A DNA stretch of 64,000 nucleotides from Budorcas taxicolor (GCF_023091745.1 NC_068922.1:83175533-83239532); one strand, 5' to 3'; positions 10,976 to 22,859 are shown, numbered from the stretch's first letter. The notes: generated by a model from the sequence alone, not told the origin. Numbers and translations: made by a program.

Positions 10976-12185
10976 CTTGAAAATTTTGATCCATGCTTAG
11001 GTCCAAGAAAGGAAGGCCAATGAGGCAAAGGGGATTTATTGGAAGGACTCTATGTCACAAGTCTAAGGGCAACACTGAACCTTGGGAACATAGTGAAGCC
11101 TTGTGGATAACCCAGAATGTTGCCTTTCCTCTATCTGTCATCTACCACTTTATCTGTCATCTTCTATTGAATATCTAGAGCTGTCATCTATCTGTCTATC
11201 ATCTATCTATATCTCCACCTGTCTCTCTCTTTGGCACAACTTCACGATTTTTTGCTCACTGCAGTCCAGCTTTTTCTGAAGCTTACATGATAGACAATGG
11301 CACCTGACACTCCCAACTTGTACACATAACAGATCCATCCACCCAGAGGGTGCCCCTGAATCTCAGGGAACAGACTGACTCCCTGCCCCCCCTCCCCGGG
11401 ATCACATGCACCTCTTGTAGTGTGCACAGAATGATTCCCCTAACTAGGTCCGTGGAAAACTGGAGCAGGGTCCAGAGGAGAGCACAGTTCCTAAAAAACT
11501 GCTGCAAGTAATATGCAATGAAGTGAAAAGGAGCCAGGGACAGATTAATCTCTAATGTGTGATTCCATGTTAGCAGACTGTAAGTGTATACAGATATGGA
11601 TATTTTTGTTATTCAAAGGAAAAATATGAAAAGCTAGATGGCAAACTGTTAACAGTAGAGAAACAAAATAAAAGGAAAATAAACCATTAATTTTACTTCA
11701 TCAGTTTATGGTTTGAATGGTCACAGCAATCATGCATTACCTCGTGTTTCACATCCAACATGTTTTTTTTAAAGGAAAAGGTGCTGGAAAGACTGCCCAA
11801 TAGAAAGCCACTACATTGACTTTTTTTTTTATAATTTAAACTTAATTAAAGTTTGGAGAGAAAAAGAACTAACATTCTTTTTCATAAGCTGAATTGGTTG
11901 AACTACAGTTTCCTTTCTTCTGTCATATTGATCCAACTCTAAAAAATAATTCAGTCAAAGTCTAGGAAGATGCCCTGACATATAAAGCCTCCCAGTCCAC
12001 ATTTAAGAAAAAAAAATAACATTGCAACTGGTGAAGCTCATAGTAGTATCAAAACAGCTGATTACATTTTAGATTCAGCCCAGCTCCTCACAGAACGTGT
12101 CAGCGCCTGAGAGCAGCCAGAGCCTGTGCTGGTCGTGCTCATTTCTGTCACAGACACAAGGAGGGTCTGAACGTAGCATCCAAAT
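10976..12185. other. Intergenic spacer
   Basis: AT-rich, no gene evident. It holds a (TATC)n-type microsatellite at 11181..11215 and poly-T/poly-A runs near 11764, 11821 and 12007. Confidence 0.6.
11181..11215. repeat. (ATCT)n microsatellite
   Basis: Interrupted CATCTATCTGTCTATCATCT-type tetranucleotide tract. Confidence 0.85.
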
Positions 12186-12189
12186 CAGT

Positions 12190-12345
12190 AGCTTCTACTC
12201 ATAAGAATCTGCTGGGAGGCTTATCTTCAGTGCAGATCCTCTGGCCTTAGTCTGAGATGATGGTTCTTCTCACAAATTGGAAATTTGTCTCTTAACCAAC
12301 ACCTGGGTGAACCTGAAGTAGATGGCACTGTGATTTTGTAGATGC
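12190..12345 (+). mobile_element. Possible MER5-type hAT DNA transposon fossil
   Basis: Weak ordered resemblance to MER5: AGAATCTGCTGGGAGGCTTA, CAGATCCTCTGGCC, then AACACCTGGGTGA. Terminal repeats are not clear. Confidence 0.4.
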
Positions 12346-12429
12346 CACTGGTGGGGTACATCCTCCAAGGGTCCTTATGAAGTCACGTTATTATTCCTTT
12401 GGTTGAAAATAGGGCACTTAGATCAGCTT

Positions 12430-12600
12430 CATCTTCTACTGGCTTTATGACCACAGGGGAAGTTACAGACCTTCTTCCAGTCAGGAAAACTGCAATTATA
12501 AAAATAATACTTAGTCCATAGTTCATGGTGGGGATTGAACAAGGAAACATAAGCAGGGTGCTTAGCTCAGTATTGGAAACACAGGAGGTGCTTAGTTAAG
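12430..12600 (-). mobile_element. Possible MIR SINE fossil, interrupted by BovB
   Basis: Antisense MIR-like pattern (GACCACAGGGGAAGTTACAGACC, AATAATACTTAGTCCATAG, AGGGTGCTTAGCTCAGTATTGG) ending where the BovB tail begins. Diverged. Confidence 0.45.
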
Positions 12601-13904
12601 AGTTCAGTTCAGTTCAGTCGCTCAGTCATGTCCGACTCTTTGTGACCCCATGAATTGCAGCACGCCAGGCCTCCCTCTCCATCACCAACTCCCAGAGTTC
12701 ACTCAAACTCACGTCCATCGAGTCGGTGATGCCATCCAACCATCTCATCCTCTGTCATCCTCTTCTCCTCCTGCCCTCAATCCCTCCCAGCATCAGTCTT
12801 TTCCAATGAGTCAACTCTTCCTATGAGGTGGCCAAAGTACTGGAGTTTCAGCTTCAGCATCATTCCCTCCAAAGGACACCCAGGGCTGATCTCCTTCAGA
12901 ATGGACTGGTTGGATCTCCTTGCATTCCAGGGACTCTCAAGAGTCTTCTCCAACTCCACAGTTCAAAAGCATCAATTCTTCGAAGCTCAGCCTTCTTCAC
13001 AGTCCAACTCTCACATCCATACACCACCACGGGAAAAACCATAGCCTTGATCAGACGGACCTTTGTTGGCAAAGTAATGTCTCTGCTTTTGAATATGCTA
13101 TCTAGGTTGGTCATAACTTTTCTTCCAAGGAATAAGTGTCTTTTAATTTCATGGCTGCAATCACCATCTGCAGTGATTTTGGAGCCCCCCAAAATAAAGT
13201 CAGCCACTATTTCCACTGTTTCCCCATCTATTTCCCATGAAGTGATGGGACCAGATGCCATGACCTTAGTTTTCTGAATGTTGAGCTTTAAGCCAACTTT
13301 TTCACTCTCCTCTTTCACTTTCAGCAAGAGGCTCTTTAGTTCCTCTTCACTTTCTGCCATAAGGGTGGTGTCATCTGCATATCTGAGGTTATTGATACTT
13401 CTCCCGGAAGTCTTGATTCCAGCTTGTGCTTCCTCCAGCCCAGCATTTCTCATGATGTACTCTGCATAGAAGTTAAATCAGCAGGGTGACAATATACAGC
13501 CTTGACATACTCCCTTTCCTATTTGGAACCAGTCTGTTGTTCCATGTCCAGTTCTAACTGTTGCTTCCTGATCTGCATACAGGTTTCTCAACAGGTAGGT
13601 CAGGTGGTCTGGTATTCCCATCTCTTTCAGAATTTGCCACAGTTTATTATGATCCACACAGTCAAAGGTTTTGACAGTCAATAAAGCAGAAATAGATATT
13701 TTTCTGGAACTCTCTTGCTTTTTCCATGATCCAGCAGATGTTGGCAATTTGATCTCTAGTTCCTCTGCCTTTTCTAAATCCAGCTTGAATATCTGGAACT
13801 TCACAGTTCACGTATTGCTAAAGCCTGGCTTGGAGAATTTTGAGCATTACTTTACTAGCGTGTGAGATGAGTGCAATTGTGCGGTAGTTTGAGCATTCTT
13901 TGGC
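12601..13904 (-). mobile_element. BovB LINE, 5'-truncated
   Basis: Minus-strand BovB with its TTCAG-type tail at the left end and reverse-transcriptase codons up to the thumb-side region: VDHNKLWQILKEMGIPDHLT, GKGVCQGC, NNLRYADDTTLMAES, IVADFILGGSKITADGDC. It is 5' truncated after TTTGAGCATTCTTTGGC. An in-frame TGA after SPC and further shifts make it inactive. It shares this stop and other rare variants with 9679..10866. Confidence 0.94.
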
Positions 13905-14217
13905 GAGTAGTGACTGTTATTGTTAATTTCTGGAATCTATTCATGGCTAAAGGCAAAGGTGCACCACCGCAGCCTGGACCAAGGCTCATCGACTGTTGGT
14001 GAGAAGTGGCCACAATTGAACCTCATCAATGTTATAACAGGAGAGAGCACAGCTTCACCAAGTGGGGGAAAGACTCAAGTTCCAGACGCCCAGTGCAGAC
14101 ACAATAACCAAAGTCAATTTGTGGGCAAGCTTTAGCCATCAGATGAGTGCCTGAGTTTTAGAGTGATGAGGCTGACAAGAGTTAAGCTGCAATAATTCTG
14201 CCTGGCTAAAGCCCAAC
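13905..14217. other. Spacer between two BovB copies
   Basis: About 310 bp of non-BovB sequence; no family recognised and no gene. Confidence 0.5.
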
Positions 14218-14612
14218 TTAAGAAGGCTGAGTGTGGAAAAACTGATGCTTTTGAATTGTGGTGCTGGAGAAGACTCTTGAGAGTCCCTTGGACTCCAAGA
14301 AGATCAAACCAGTCCATCCTAAAGGAAATCAACCTTGAATATTCATTGGAAGGACTGATGCCTGAAGCTGAAATTCCAATACTTTGGCCACCTAATGCGA
14401 AGAACTGACTCATTGGGAAAGACTCTGATGCTGGGAAGGATTGAAGGTGGGAGGAGAAGGGGATAACAGAGGATGAGATGGTCAGATAGTATACCAACTC
14501 AATGGACATGAATTTGAGCGAACTCCAGGAGATAGTGAAGGACACCGGAGGCTGGCGTGCTGTCGTCCACAGGGTTGCAGAGAGCCGGACGCGACTCAGT
14601 GCCTAAGCAACA
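14218..14612 (+). mobile_element. BovB 3'-end fragment
   Basis: Starts in the region encoding KKAE...FELW and runs through TGGACTCCAAGAAGATC, CAATACTTTGGCCACCTAATG and GGAGGAGAAGGGGATAACAG to the CGACTCAGTG end. It is inverted relative to 12601..13904. Confidence 0.92.
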
Positions 14613-15305
14613 CCCGCAAAGCTCCTAGGTAAAACTAAGGTGCCAAGCAATCTGTGAGCTTCCTGCAGGAACGGTCAAAGAGTTGGGTTTTCTTTTTTAT
14701 TCCTTCCTTCCCCGTCCTCTGAATCATGGGGTCTCATCCCTCAAAGTATCTGAGAGATGCATTCAGTGAGAGTGCAAGGCAAGCGCGGGTTGCGGGAAAC
14801 AGTCATCACAGTCAGAGGAACCCGGAGCCAGTGGGGACGGAGCCGGGCGGAGGAGCCCTGAGGGGCTGGTCGTCCAGCTGTTTATTTGGCAGCTGCAGGT
14901 CCTAGATGCTTCTCGTTGCCCTGAGCTTCTCTGTCATTCTCGGGGGGAAGAGGGAGAAAGCCTTGGTCCACAAGGTCACCCTCGTCTCTGCCGCCCTTCA
15001 GAGCACTTGCCTGGGGGGAGCGTGGGGTAGGAGGCCTGAACTGGCGAAGGAGCTGACTGCGTTCCCACCGCCTCTCTCGATGAGCCTGTCTCGTGGCTGC
15101 GTGTGAGCCTCGTGTTTAAAGAGAGGTATCTTCCTAGAACATGGTCGCTAAAAGCAAGCCAACCACTTTGTCTCCCAGCTGAAAAACACGGCGGTCTGTT
15201 TTGACTCGGACAGAACACGCAGTGGTGGCGGGCTCCCTGGGAGCTTCTGTCAGCCGCCACCGCCAGAATTCCAGGAGCGCTTGACCTGAGCAGCGCTCCC
15301 CTCGG
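14613..15305. other. Intergenic spacer
   Basis: No recognised feature; moderately GC-rich, with no exon-like frame. Confidence 0.5.
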
Positions 15306-15515
15306 GCTTCCCAAGCGGCGCTAGGGGTCAAGAGCCCGCCTGCCAGTGCGGGAGACCCGGGTTCGATCCCTGGGTCGGGAGGATCCTCTGGAGAAGGACA
15401 TGGCAGCACGCTCCAGCATGCTTGCCTGGAGAATCCCACGGACGGAGGAGCCCGGTGGGCTTCATCCATGGGGTCACAGAGAGTACATGGCTGAAGTGAC
15501 TCGGCGCACACGCAT
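15306..15515 (+). mobile_element. Bov-tA SINE
   Basis: GCTTCCCAAGCGGCGCTAGG head, B box GGTTCGATCCC, Bov-A body with GAATCCCACGGACGGAGGAG. Confidence 0.93.
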
Positions 15516-17683
15516 GTACAATGTCCCCCGTGTGCTAAGCTTAGGGTCTGACCTGGAATAAATTGCAACCCCATTGGTTCCCCCATGTCTGGAGAAGCCT
15601 CAGTTGCTGGTAAATCCTCCCATTTAACTGACATAGATATTTATCTGTATCTTTATCTGAGATATCTTACCACCCTGGTTCCACAGACGAGGAAAGAGAG
15701 GGCCTGAGAGGCTGCTCAGAAAGCGTGGATTTGGTTGCAGGACACTTGTCTCCATGTCTTTCCTGTGAGCCCATACAAGAAAGGCTGAAAAGAACATGCA
15801 CCTGAGCTCTTGGTACGTTCAGGACTAATTTTTTGCCTGTGATGAACCAAATTCAGAAGAGAAACTGATTGTATCCATAGAAGTGTTAATATCAGTAGAG
15901 AACAAACAGGAATGAAACTTAAGGAATAAGCAGACAGATCTCAAATCGCACAATTCCTGACCATAAGCCCAAGGTGGAGAGATATAGGTGTATGTGTGTG
16001 TATAAACATATACAGTAAGTTAAATAACAAATAGTTTATATAGATCATTATATACATGGTTAGATCATCTTATGACCTCATAGCTTTGTGTGCTTTTCAT
16101 TTACAGGGATCCCCAGGGTTGTGATTTCACATTCACTGTCTTTTCATGTGACTCAAACTGTCTTCCGCATCGTGCTGTGAGTTACACGAGGGCAGAGGGG
16201 ACCTTCTTTTTGCTCACCGTAACAGAGCTGATTTCCCAGAACGGTTCCGGGCGCACAGCACGCATGTGCTAGACATCCGTCGAACTTCAAGAGCACATGA
16301 GCGATGAGGCACAGGCTCTGACTCTGGCGCCTTCTCTGAGTGCGTTTCCAATCACAACACGCGTTCCAAAGAGTCTCTTACATCTTGTCTAGCCCTCACG
16401 CATTCCCCGTGCTCTGTAATAACCCACCCTCTGCTCCTGGGGGGAGCGTGTTGCTCGGTGGCCTTTCCTCCCCTGGACGCCCGTCTCCATGGCTGGGCCT
16501 TGTTTTCCCTTCCTCACGCTGGGCTGTGAGTGTCTCAGTTTTGGCCAAGCTACCGGCTCAGCCACTTTCTTTTCTGCCCCTGGGGTTCTGATAATGCTTC
16601 CTCTTTGTTAGATTGTGGGTTCAATGAAGCAAAATCTGGCCTTTTCCTGCTAATTGGGTACCTGCAGGATTCTAGGAACAATTCCAAGGTGAGAGGCTAC
16701 GGCTTCTGAATCCATTGGCTTCTGACTTCTGCCTGTCCGGGCTGGCTGTGGGCATCCTGAATGAGAAACAACACACCAACTAACTTGGCACTCTTGGCCA
16801 TCTGTCTGTTGGCTAAATAACTACCTCTTGGATAGACCAACTCATCACTGAGGCAGCTGGTGTTTGAGAGACTGACTGAGCTGAACAGCTTCTGGGTTGG
16901 GTCCAGTATTTCCTGACCACAAAAAAAGAAAAAAGAAAAAAAAAAGAATTTCACAGGGCTTTGAATGAGCTTTGTGGAGACTTTATAAAGCAAAAGAGAC
17001 AGAAAAGCAAAGTGAATGAGGAAATGGATGGGTTGCGCGACAGAGCACGCCCCTTGTGGTTGCGTCTCATTCTCTCTCCCTTTCACCATCCATGCATCCT
17101 CCATGTTTCTGCTTTTCTCACTCTCTTCCTATATTTGTTTTTCTCAAGTTCCCAGTCTTACACTCCACTCAGCCAATAGATAATTAGGGCTTAGACAGGG
17201 CATTAATTAGGGTGAGGGTGGAAACTCCAGTGCCCTCAGAGCTGTGGCCGGCATCTGTGGTGTGACTCTTTCTGGTTACTCAAGGGTAGAAACCCCTTCT
17301 CACCTCTGGGACCCTTCTCCTCAAGGAGCAGAGCTGAGAGCACCAGATAGTCATGTCCAGCTTCCCTTGCAGCTAGGGTACAAGCACGTGACCTAAACTC
17401 TGCCAGTCAGACACCCCCCACCCATCAGTGAGTTTGAAGCCTGCACAGGGCAGCGAGAGCTCACGGAACCCTTTCCGGGGAGAGAGGAAGCTGCTGCCCC
17501 CCTTCTGGAGCAGAACCAGCACAGCGGGCCTGGAGCAGGCGACATGTGCCCCCTGTGTGGGTCTGCGCCTGGCAGCCACAGCTGGGGTCCGGTCTCAGCG
17601 GGAACAAGCTGTGTGCCCCCCGGGTGCACCAGCCCCAACCCAGGGCTTCCCTTCTAAGAACCTGTGAGCCACTGAATGCGAGT
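15516..17683. other. Intergenic spacer
   Basis: Mostly unique-looking sequence. A MIR-like trace lies near 15670..15745, a GT/AT-rich tract at 15990..16020 and an A-rich stretch at 16920..16945. No supported gene. Confidence 0.5.
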
Positions 17684-17902
17684 GCTCAGCACTTGGTCCT
17701 GTCTGACTCTGCGACCCCATGGACTGCAGCCCACCAGGCTCCTCTGTCCACGAGATTTCCCAGGCAGGAATACTGGAGTGGGTTGCTATTTCCTCCTCCA
17801 GGGGATCTTCCTGACCCAGAAATCAAACTCATGTCTTCTGTCTCCTGTGTCTCCTGCATTGGCAGGAGGATTCTTTATCATCGAGCCACCTGGGAAGTCT
17901 CA
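17684..17902 (-). mobile_element. Bov-tA SINE
   Basis: Antisense Bov-A body (CCATGGACTGCAGCCCACC, TGGAGTGGGTTGCTATTTCC) followed by an antisense tRNA-like head ending GAGCCACCTGGGAAGTC. Confidence 0.93.
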
Positions 17903-18414
17903 AACCACTGAGTATACTCTAATAGATTCTTTTTCTACTGAACCAGTCAGTCAGCTCTTGGTGCTTGCAAGTGTGAGTCCATATGGACACTGGGGCTAAA
18001 TGGGTGATGTCAGAAGGAGGGAATCGTGATGACATCAGAAGGAAGGAATCCTGGAAAGGCAGATCACTTCCACCTCATCTTGAACAGGCAGCTGCTAGTA
18101 AACCCGGTTCAATGCCAGTTGTTTGATTTTTCAAAAAAAAAGATAAGTTCTGATTTTTGGGTGAAACTTTCACTTTTAGATGTGAGCAACTTGTCCAAAA
18201 TTGTTTGGGAGGTACACAAACATGACTGTATGCTACAAATAGCTCCAGAAATGCCAGTCTGCATTCTTCTTACTTTTTATTTTTGTCGTCTGTGTTTGTG
18301 GTGTTTTTGTTTTTGCTTTTTTTTTTTTTTAATTTTTAAAAACCATTTCAGAATATCTGTGACAGAGAGGTTTCTTTGAAGTAACATTCCTTTTTTGAAG
18401 CGCAGTGCTTTTTT

Positions 18415-18540
18415 TAAAACCTTGATTTTTGGCCTCACTGAGCAGCTTGCAGGATCTTAGTTCCCCAACCAAGGATCAAACTTGCACCCCCAGCAGTGAA
18501 AGTGCTGAGACTTAACCACTGGTCTGTCAGCGAAGTTCTG
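18415..18540 (-). mobile_element. CHR-type (CHRL-like) tRNA-derived SINE
   Basis: Antisense of the cetartiodactyl SINE head: TTAGTTCCCCAACCAAGGAT, then AGTGCTGAGACTTAACCACTGG. Preceded by a T-rich tract. Confidence 0.7.
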
Positions 18541-18602
18541 TAACATTCTTATTTCCGACTCAAACTCTACACTTTACAGGAGCTCAGCCAGCTCACAGAT
18601 CT

Positions 18603-18910
18603 ATTTATCGTCTGTGCTGGGTCTTCGTTGCTGGGTTTTCTCTGGTTGTGTGAGTGGGGGCTTCTGTCTGATGGCGGGATGTTCTCTTTTTTAAGAGGAT
18701 GCGCAGGCTCCTCGCTGTGCGCCTCCTCGCGGTGTGGAGCATGGGCTCTAGGCGCGCAGGCTTCGGAAGGTGTGCCTCAGGGGCTCTAGACTCAGGGTCA
18801 GTAGTTGTGGCGCACAGGCTTAGTTTCATGTGGGATCTTCCTGGACCAGGGATCCAACCTGTGTCTCGTGAATTGGCAGGTGCCTTCGTGGCCAACAGGG
18901 AAGCCCTACC
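18603..18910 (-). mobile_element. CHR-2-type SINE
   Basis: Antisense body GTGCTGGGTCTTCGTTGCTG, GGGCTCTAGGCGCGCAGGC, TGGGATCTTCCTGGACCAGG, ending CCAACAGGGAAGCC. Some internal sequence near 18670..18700 is aberrant. Confidence 0.82.
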
Positions 18911-19542
18911 TCACAGAAAGAAAGTTGTTGAGGAGTAGGTTGGTCTGAATGGGAAATAACAAATGCTAATTCCAAACCATCACGACTGCCCAGGTGGCCC
19001 TGATCACACTCACCCACCTGGTCAAAGGTTTGAATCGCATGGCCTCTCCAGCTCAGACATCACCTCTGACTTGGGGAAGCATCCGAGCTTCCTCCTAATG
19101 TGCCTGCTCCGGCTGGGGTGCCTGGCTCCCACCTGGCCACACGCTGTGCCCTTTACCATCCCAGCCTCACAGAGGAAGTCTCAGGAAACTCAAGAGAGGC
19201 TGGACTCTGCATTCCCAGCATCTTTAGCCTTTAAAATGGAAGGTAACCCTTCTTCTTGTACTTCTGCTCATGGGGACAGGCACCTGAGGCCACTTGTTCA
19301 GCACAGCCTGTGCATCCTTCTGATGCTCAGAGCAGGTCAGGCTGGATGGCTCCCTCTGCCAATCGAGGCCTCCCAAGTAACAGGGCCGTCTTCTGCCTTC
19401 AGTAGGAAACTGAAAGACGACAAGGGCAAGTGAGATTTCTGTACTTTGGTAACCAACGGGAAATGCACATTTGCCTGCTAACATTTTACGGCTCTCAGTT
19501 CTACCCAAGAAGATGCTTCAGTTAAGCATTAAGCACACCAGG

Positions 19543-19998
19543 CTTCCTTGGTGGCTCAGTGGTAAAGAATCCACCTGCCAGTGCAGGAGATTCGAGTCTG
19601 ACCCCTGGACCAGGAAGACCCCGCATGCTGTGGGGCAACCAAGCCTGTGCACACAAGTACTGAGCTCGTGCTCTCGGGTCCCATGTGCTGCGACTACTAA
19701 GCCCAAGCACCCTGGAGCCCATGCTCGGCAACAAAAGAGGCCACTGCAATGACAAGCCCCACAGTGGGGCGGGAGCCCCACGCTGCTCCTAGAGGGAACC
19801 CCGAGCAGCAGCCCCTCACCGCTCCTAGAGGCAAAAGGCAACCCCGAGCAGCAGCCCCTCACCGCGCCTAGAGAAAACCCTGAGCAGGAGCCCCGCGCCG
19901 CTCCTAGAGGAAACCCCGAGCAGCAACTCTCGGCGCACCTAGAGAAAACCCTGAGCAGCAATGAAGGCCCAGCACAGCCAAAAATAAAATAAATAGAT
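19543..19998 (+). mobile_element. CHR-2-type SINE with an amplified internal unit
   Basis: Head GGCTTCCTTGGTGGCTCAG, A box AGTGGTAAAGAATCC, body GACCAGGAAGACCCCGCATG, tail GGCCCAGCACAGCCAAAAAT and an AAATAAAATAAAT run. It is longer than the sister copies at 48566..48915 and 60034..60285 because one internal segment is present about five times (19772..19960). Confidence 0.85.
19772..19960 (+). repeat. Five-unit minisatellite inside a CHR-2 SINE
   Basis: Units of 39, 43, 35, 37 and 35 bp at 19772, 19811, 19854, 19889 and 19926. Each contains a CCTAGAG core followed by (A)ACCC(C/T)GAGCAG. The normal SINE has one counterpart (CTAGAG...GCAGCA) before the GAAG-CCCAGC tail. Confidence 0.85.
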
Positions 19999-21308
19999 TA
20001 AAAAATGTTGAAGTGTTAAGCACAAGGAATGTACTAACAGAGGAACCAACGCGATGAGTGATGAGAAGGAGCTGTGTGCGTCCAAGACCTTTTGAGGATG
20101 ACTCAGTGAGGACTTTAGTCCAAATGAGCTGTGAAAAAACTGCTCTTAACAAAGGCAGTTAAAATGATGCTACTGAATCAATAAGAAGCCCTGAAAGATC
20201 CCTTATTCACCGAATCTTTGACAGAAGAAGCTGACCCTTCTGCTCAAACCCCAGTGGCTCTGAGGCTGGCAAGGGCGGCGAGGACAGAAGAGGCTGAGCC
20301 TTGGATGCTGAAGGGAGGGAGAACACGTTTCCAGTTGCATGTGGGACACAGACACAAACCCAGCCTCCTGTGAGCTTCCCCCGACGAGTGGATGCCAAAG
20401 AAGCCAGACGTGTTTGCAATTAGTGATTTTACACGGCTTGCCAGAGCCCCATCGAATAGCCTCTCGAAGACTCAAGTTCACGTCGTTCACATTGCTATGG
20501 AAACACTATCCTGCAAAAAACCCACAGGAGTGACTCTCAAGTTCTAGACAAACTGTGTGACCACGTGTGAACAGGCGTGCAGGTGCTCACGCATGCACAC
20601 ACACAGACACACACCACACACATTCTGGGAGAAGCATGTAGACGCTCATCCTCTGGACTGCAGATCTACATGAAATAGCCAAGAGGAAACGGCTGGCCAC
20701 ATCGCCATGAAGGGGATCTGCAGAAGTCATTTCTCGTTTGATAGATGAGACATGGAGGAGAAGAAGCGTCAGGAGGCGTCCTGTGGTCTTTCAGGAAGGA
20801 ACTCCTCCCAGTCCCCTTCCTGGGTTTCAGTACTCTCTCCCTTCCCTTGAACACCTCCTCCTTCTCAAGCACTTGAAGTCCCCTTTCCCTTTTTTCTTTT
20901 GTCAGAAAGTTCTGAAATTGTCGCTTTCTTGGCACTAAATAAGCTATCTGCATCATAGTTCCACAAGAGTGTCTAACGCTATGACGAAACGTGGGCAGAA
21001 CTGGAACGTTTGCCTTTTCTAGAAAGAAGTAGGAGTGGGCATTTCATTTCTGAGCATCCCCTAGACTTTCTTCTTGAAGACAGCTCGTCACCTGTGTTTT
21101 GTCTTCATCCCTATCGTTCTGGTTACGCCGCCAGCATCTCCCACCTGGGTACTGAGAGGCTGTCTAACTGGTCAGCCTGAATCCAGGGTGGTCCCCCTCT
21201 GCCACTCCCCCACTGATGCCAGAAGACCAAAGTCGGACATTTCACGCCCTGACGAGACCGTCTCACTGGCTTCCCGTTGTTCTTCAGTCACTTTGCTCCC
21301 TACTGTTG
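19999..21308. other. Intergenic spacer
   Basis: A short CA-rich tract at 20589..20625; otherwise nothing recognised. Confidence 0.5.
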
Positions 21309-21508
21309 GTGTCTAGCTGCCCTGTCATGTCCGCCTCTGTGTGAACCCATGGACTGTAGCCCACCAGGCCCCTCTTTCCGTGGGATTTACCTGGCAAGAA
21401 TATTGCCATTTCCTTCTCCAGGGGACTGTCCTGAGCCGGGGATCAAACCAGTGACTCCTGCATCGGCAGGCGGATTCTCTATCAGGGAGCTGCCAGGGAA
21501 GCCCCTTA
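21309..21508 (-). mobile_element. Bov-tA SINE
   Basis: Antisense Bov-A body (CCCATGGACTGTAGCCCACC, TTTCCTTCTCCAGGGGA) and antisense head (ATCAGGGAGCTGCCAGGGAA). Confidence 0.92.
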
Positions 21509-21541
21509 CCTCTGAGGTAAAACCCCAAGTCCTCACCAGTC

Positions 21542-22761
21542 TGCCGGGAGCCAGCGTGAGGAATTCCAGCCGTGACAAGGTCATGCGGCAGAGCTCTGAT
21601 GGCAAGGCTATCAGACCTCAGGATTTCCCCCTGGAATTTCCTGAGCATCCACCCCGCCCCCCCCCAGCCCCCCCCCCAAAAAAGAATCTGCCTGCTTTTC
21701 CACTCTTCTGATATTTCTCTGGAAAAAGTCAAATCAGGGCTTTAGCCTTCTGCATTTGAAAGGGATGTTTCAGTTAAACCCCCTCTGATAACTCTCTAGC
21801 TTGCCTAACAGGTTCCCCGGACCTCTTACAGCTTGTGAATACAGAGCCTTTTCTAAAGAGCTAAAAATCATATTGGTGACGGGTTTTCACTGTTGACTCA
21901 ATGATTGCTGCAAGGCCTCCATATTCTTTATCTTTTAGTCACCTGGAAGGATGTTAATCAATGTAAACTGGATATGGAAAAAGATATATAGTAGTTTTGA
22001 TGTTAGCAACACTAGACTTTTGAGTTAATTACTTTTCTCTTTGTTATATATCACTGCACTCCTCTTGTGTCCTTGCTGTGTAAGAATGTAACTTTATTTA
22101 GTACTTTCTGAGAGTGGCACCAGACTTTGGGAAGATCAACACAAATAAGTCTTCTGGTTGACAAACCCTTATCAGAAAAAAGGCTGTAAAATGTTAATTG
22201 GCCTTTTTGGCCAGAAGATGATGTAAATCACCTAAGACTTGTGTATACAATTAGGCATGCAGAGAGAAAAGCCTGGTTTTGATAAGAGTCTGGATTGCTA
22301 ACACTGCATAATTTTGTATTACCCATTGATCTCTATGTACAAAAAAGGTATAAAAGGCCTTTCTAGACAATAGAGTAGGGGGCCAGTTGCTGGACTGGTT
22401 TCCCCTGTGTCTCCTCTCTAATTTCTGGCTGAATTCCCATCTGGGGTGTGGAGGCTCACCAGGTCTACTTACTTGTCCCAGCTTTTAAGATCCATGAGAG
22501 GGGGAGCCCAAGGCAGGGCACCCCCGATATTCAGGTGGGCGCCGGTGGCCCAACGTAGATGGTGCAAGCTCCTTGTCTGGAACTTTATTGGCCTTCCCCG
22601 TAAGCCAAGTTATTCAGCCTTCTTTCTCCACTTAATTTTCCTACGACACTATCTCTCCCTAACCTAATCTTATATTTCTATATTAATAAATAAATAAGTT
22701 CTCCTCGCCAACACCGTCCATGCTTCGAATTCCCTGGATCCACAGGGGCTGGACCCCGACA
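21542..22761 (+). mobile_element. Solo LTR of a class II (ERVK-like) endogenous retrovirus
   Basis: A 1220-bp element with TG at 21542..21543 and CA at 22760..22761, flanked by identical 6-bp target duplications CCAGTC (21536..21541 and 22762..22767). TATAAAA at 22349..22355 and AATAAA at 22685..22690 place the U3/R/U5 order on the plus strand. A C-rich tract lies near 21650..21680. No internal retroviral region adjoins it, so it is a recombined solo LTR. Six-bp duplications are usual for ERVK-type elements; exact subfamily not assigned. Confidence 0.9.
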
Positions 22762-22859
22762 CCAGTCCACTCACCACCCCCAGAATGCCCACACCTCCCA
22801 GACATACTTGGGTTTGGTTTTCTTGTTAACTGTCACCATTACCACTCATCAATATATTT

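Noticed and set aside
19772..19960. CRISPR-like array of 35-43 bp units
   Set aside because: Units are contiguous without unique spacers and lie inside a mammalian SINE.
19518..19961. Repetitive 147-codon minus-strand frame with GCCSGF/L-like units
   Set aside because: It is the antisense of the SINE-internal minisatellite at 19772..19960, not a gene.
21542..22761. Possible complete provirus
   Set aside because: Only one LTR is present, directly bounded by its target duplication on both sides. No internal genes adjoin, and none are found near the other LTR at 29972..31148.
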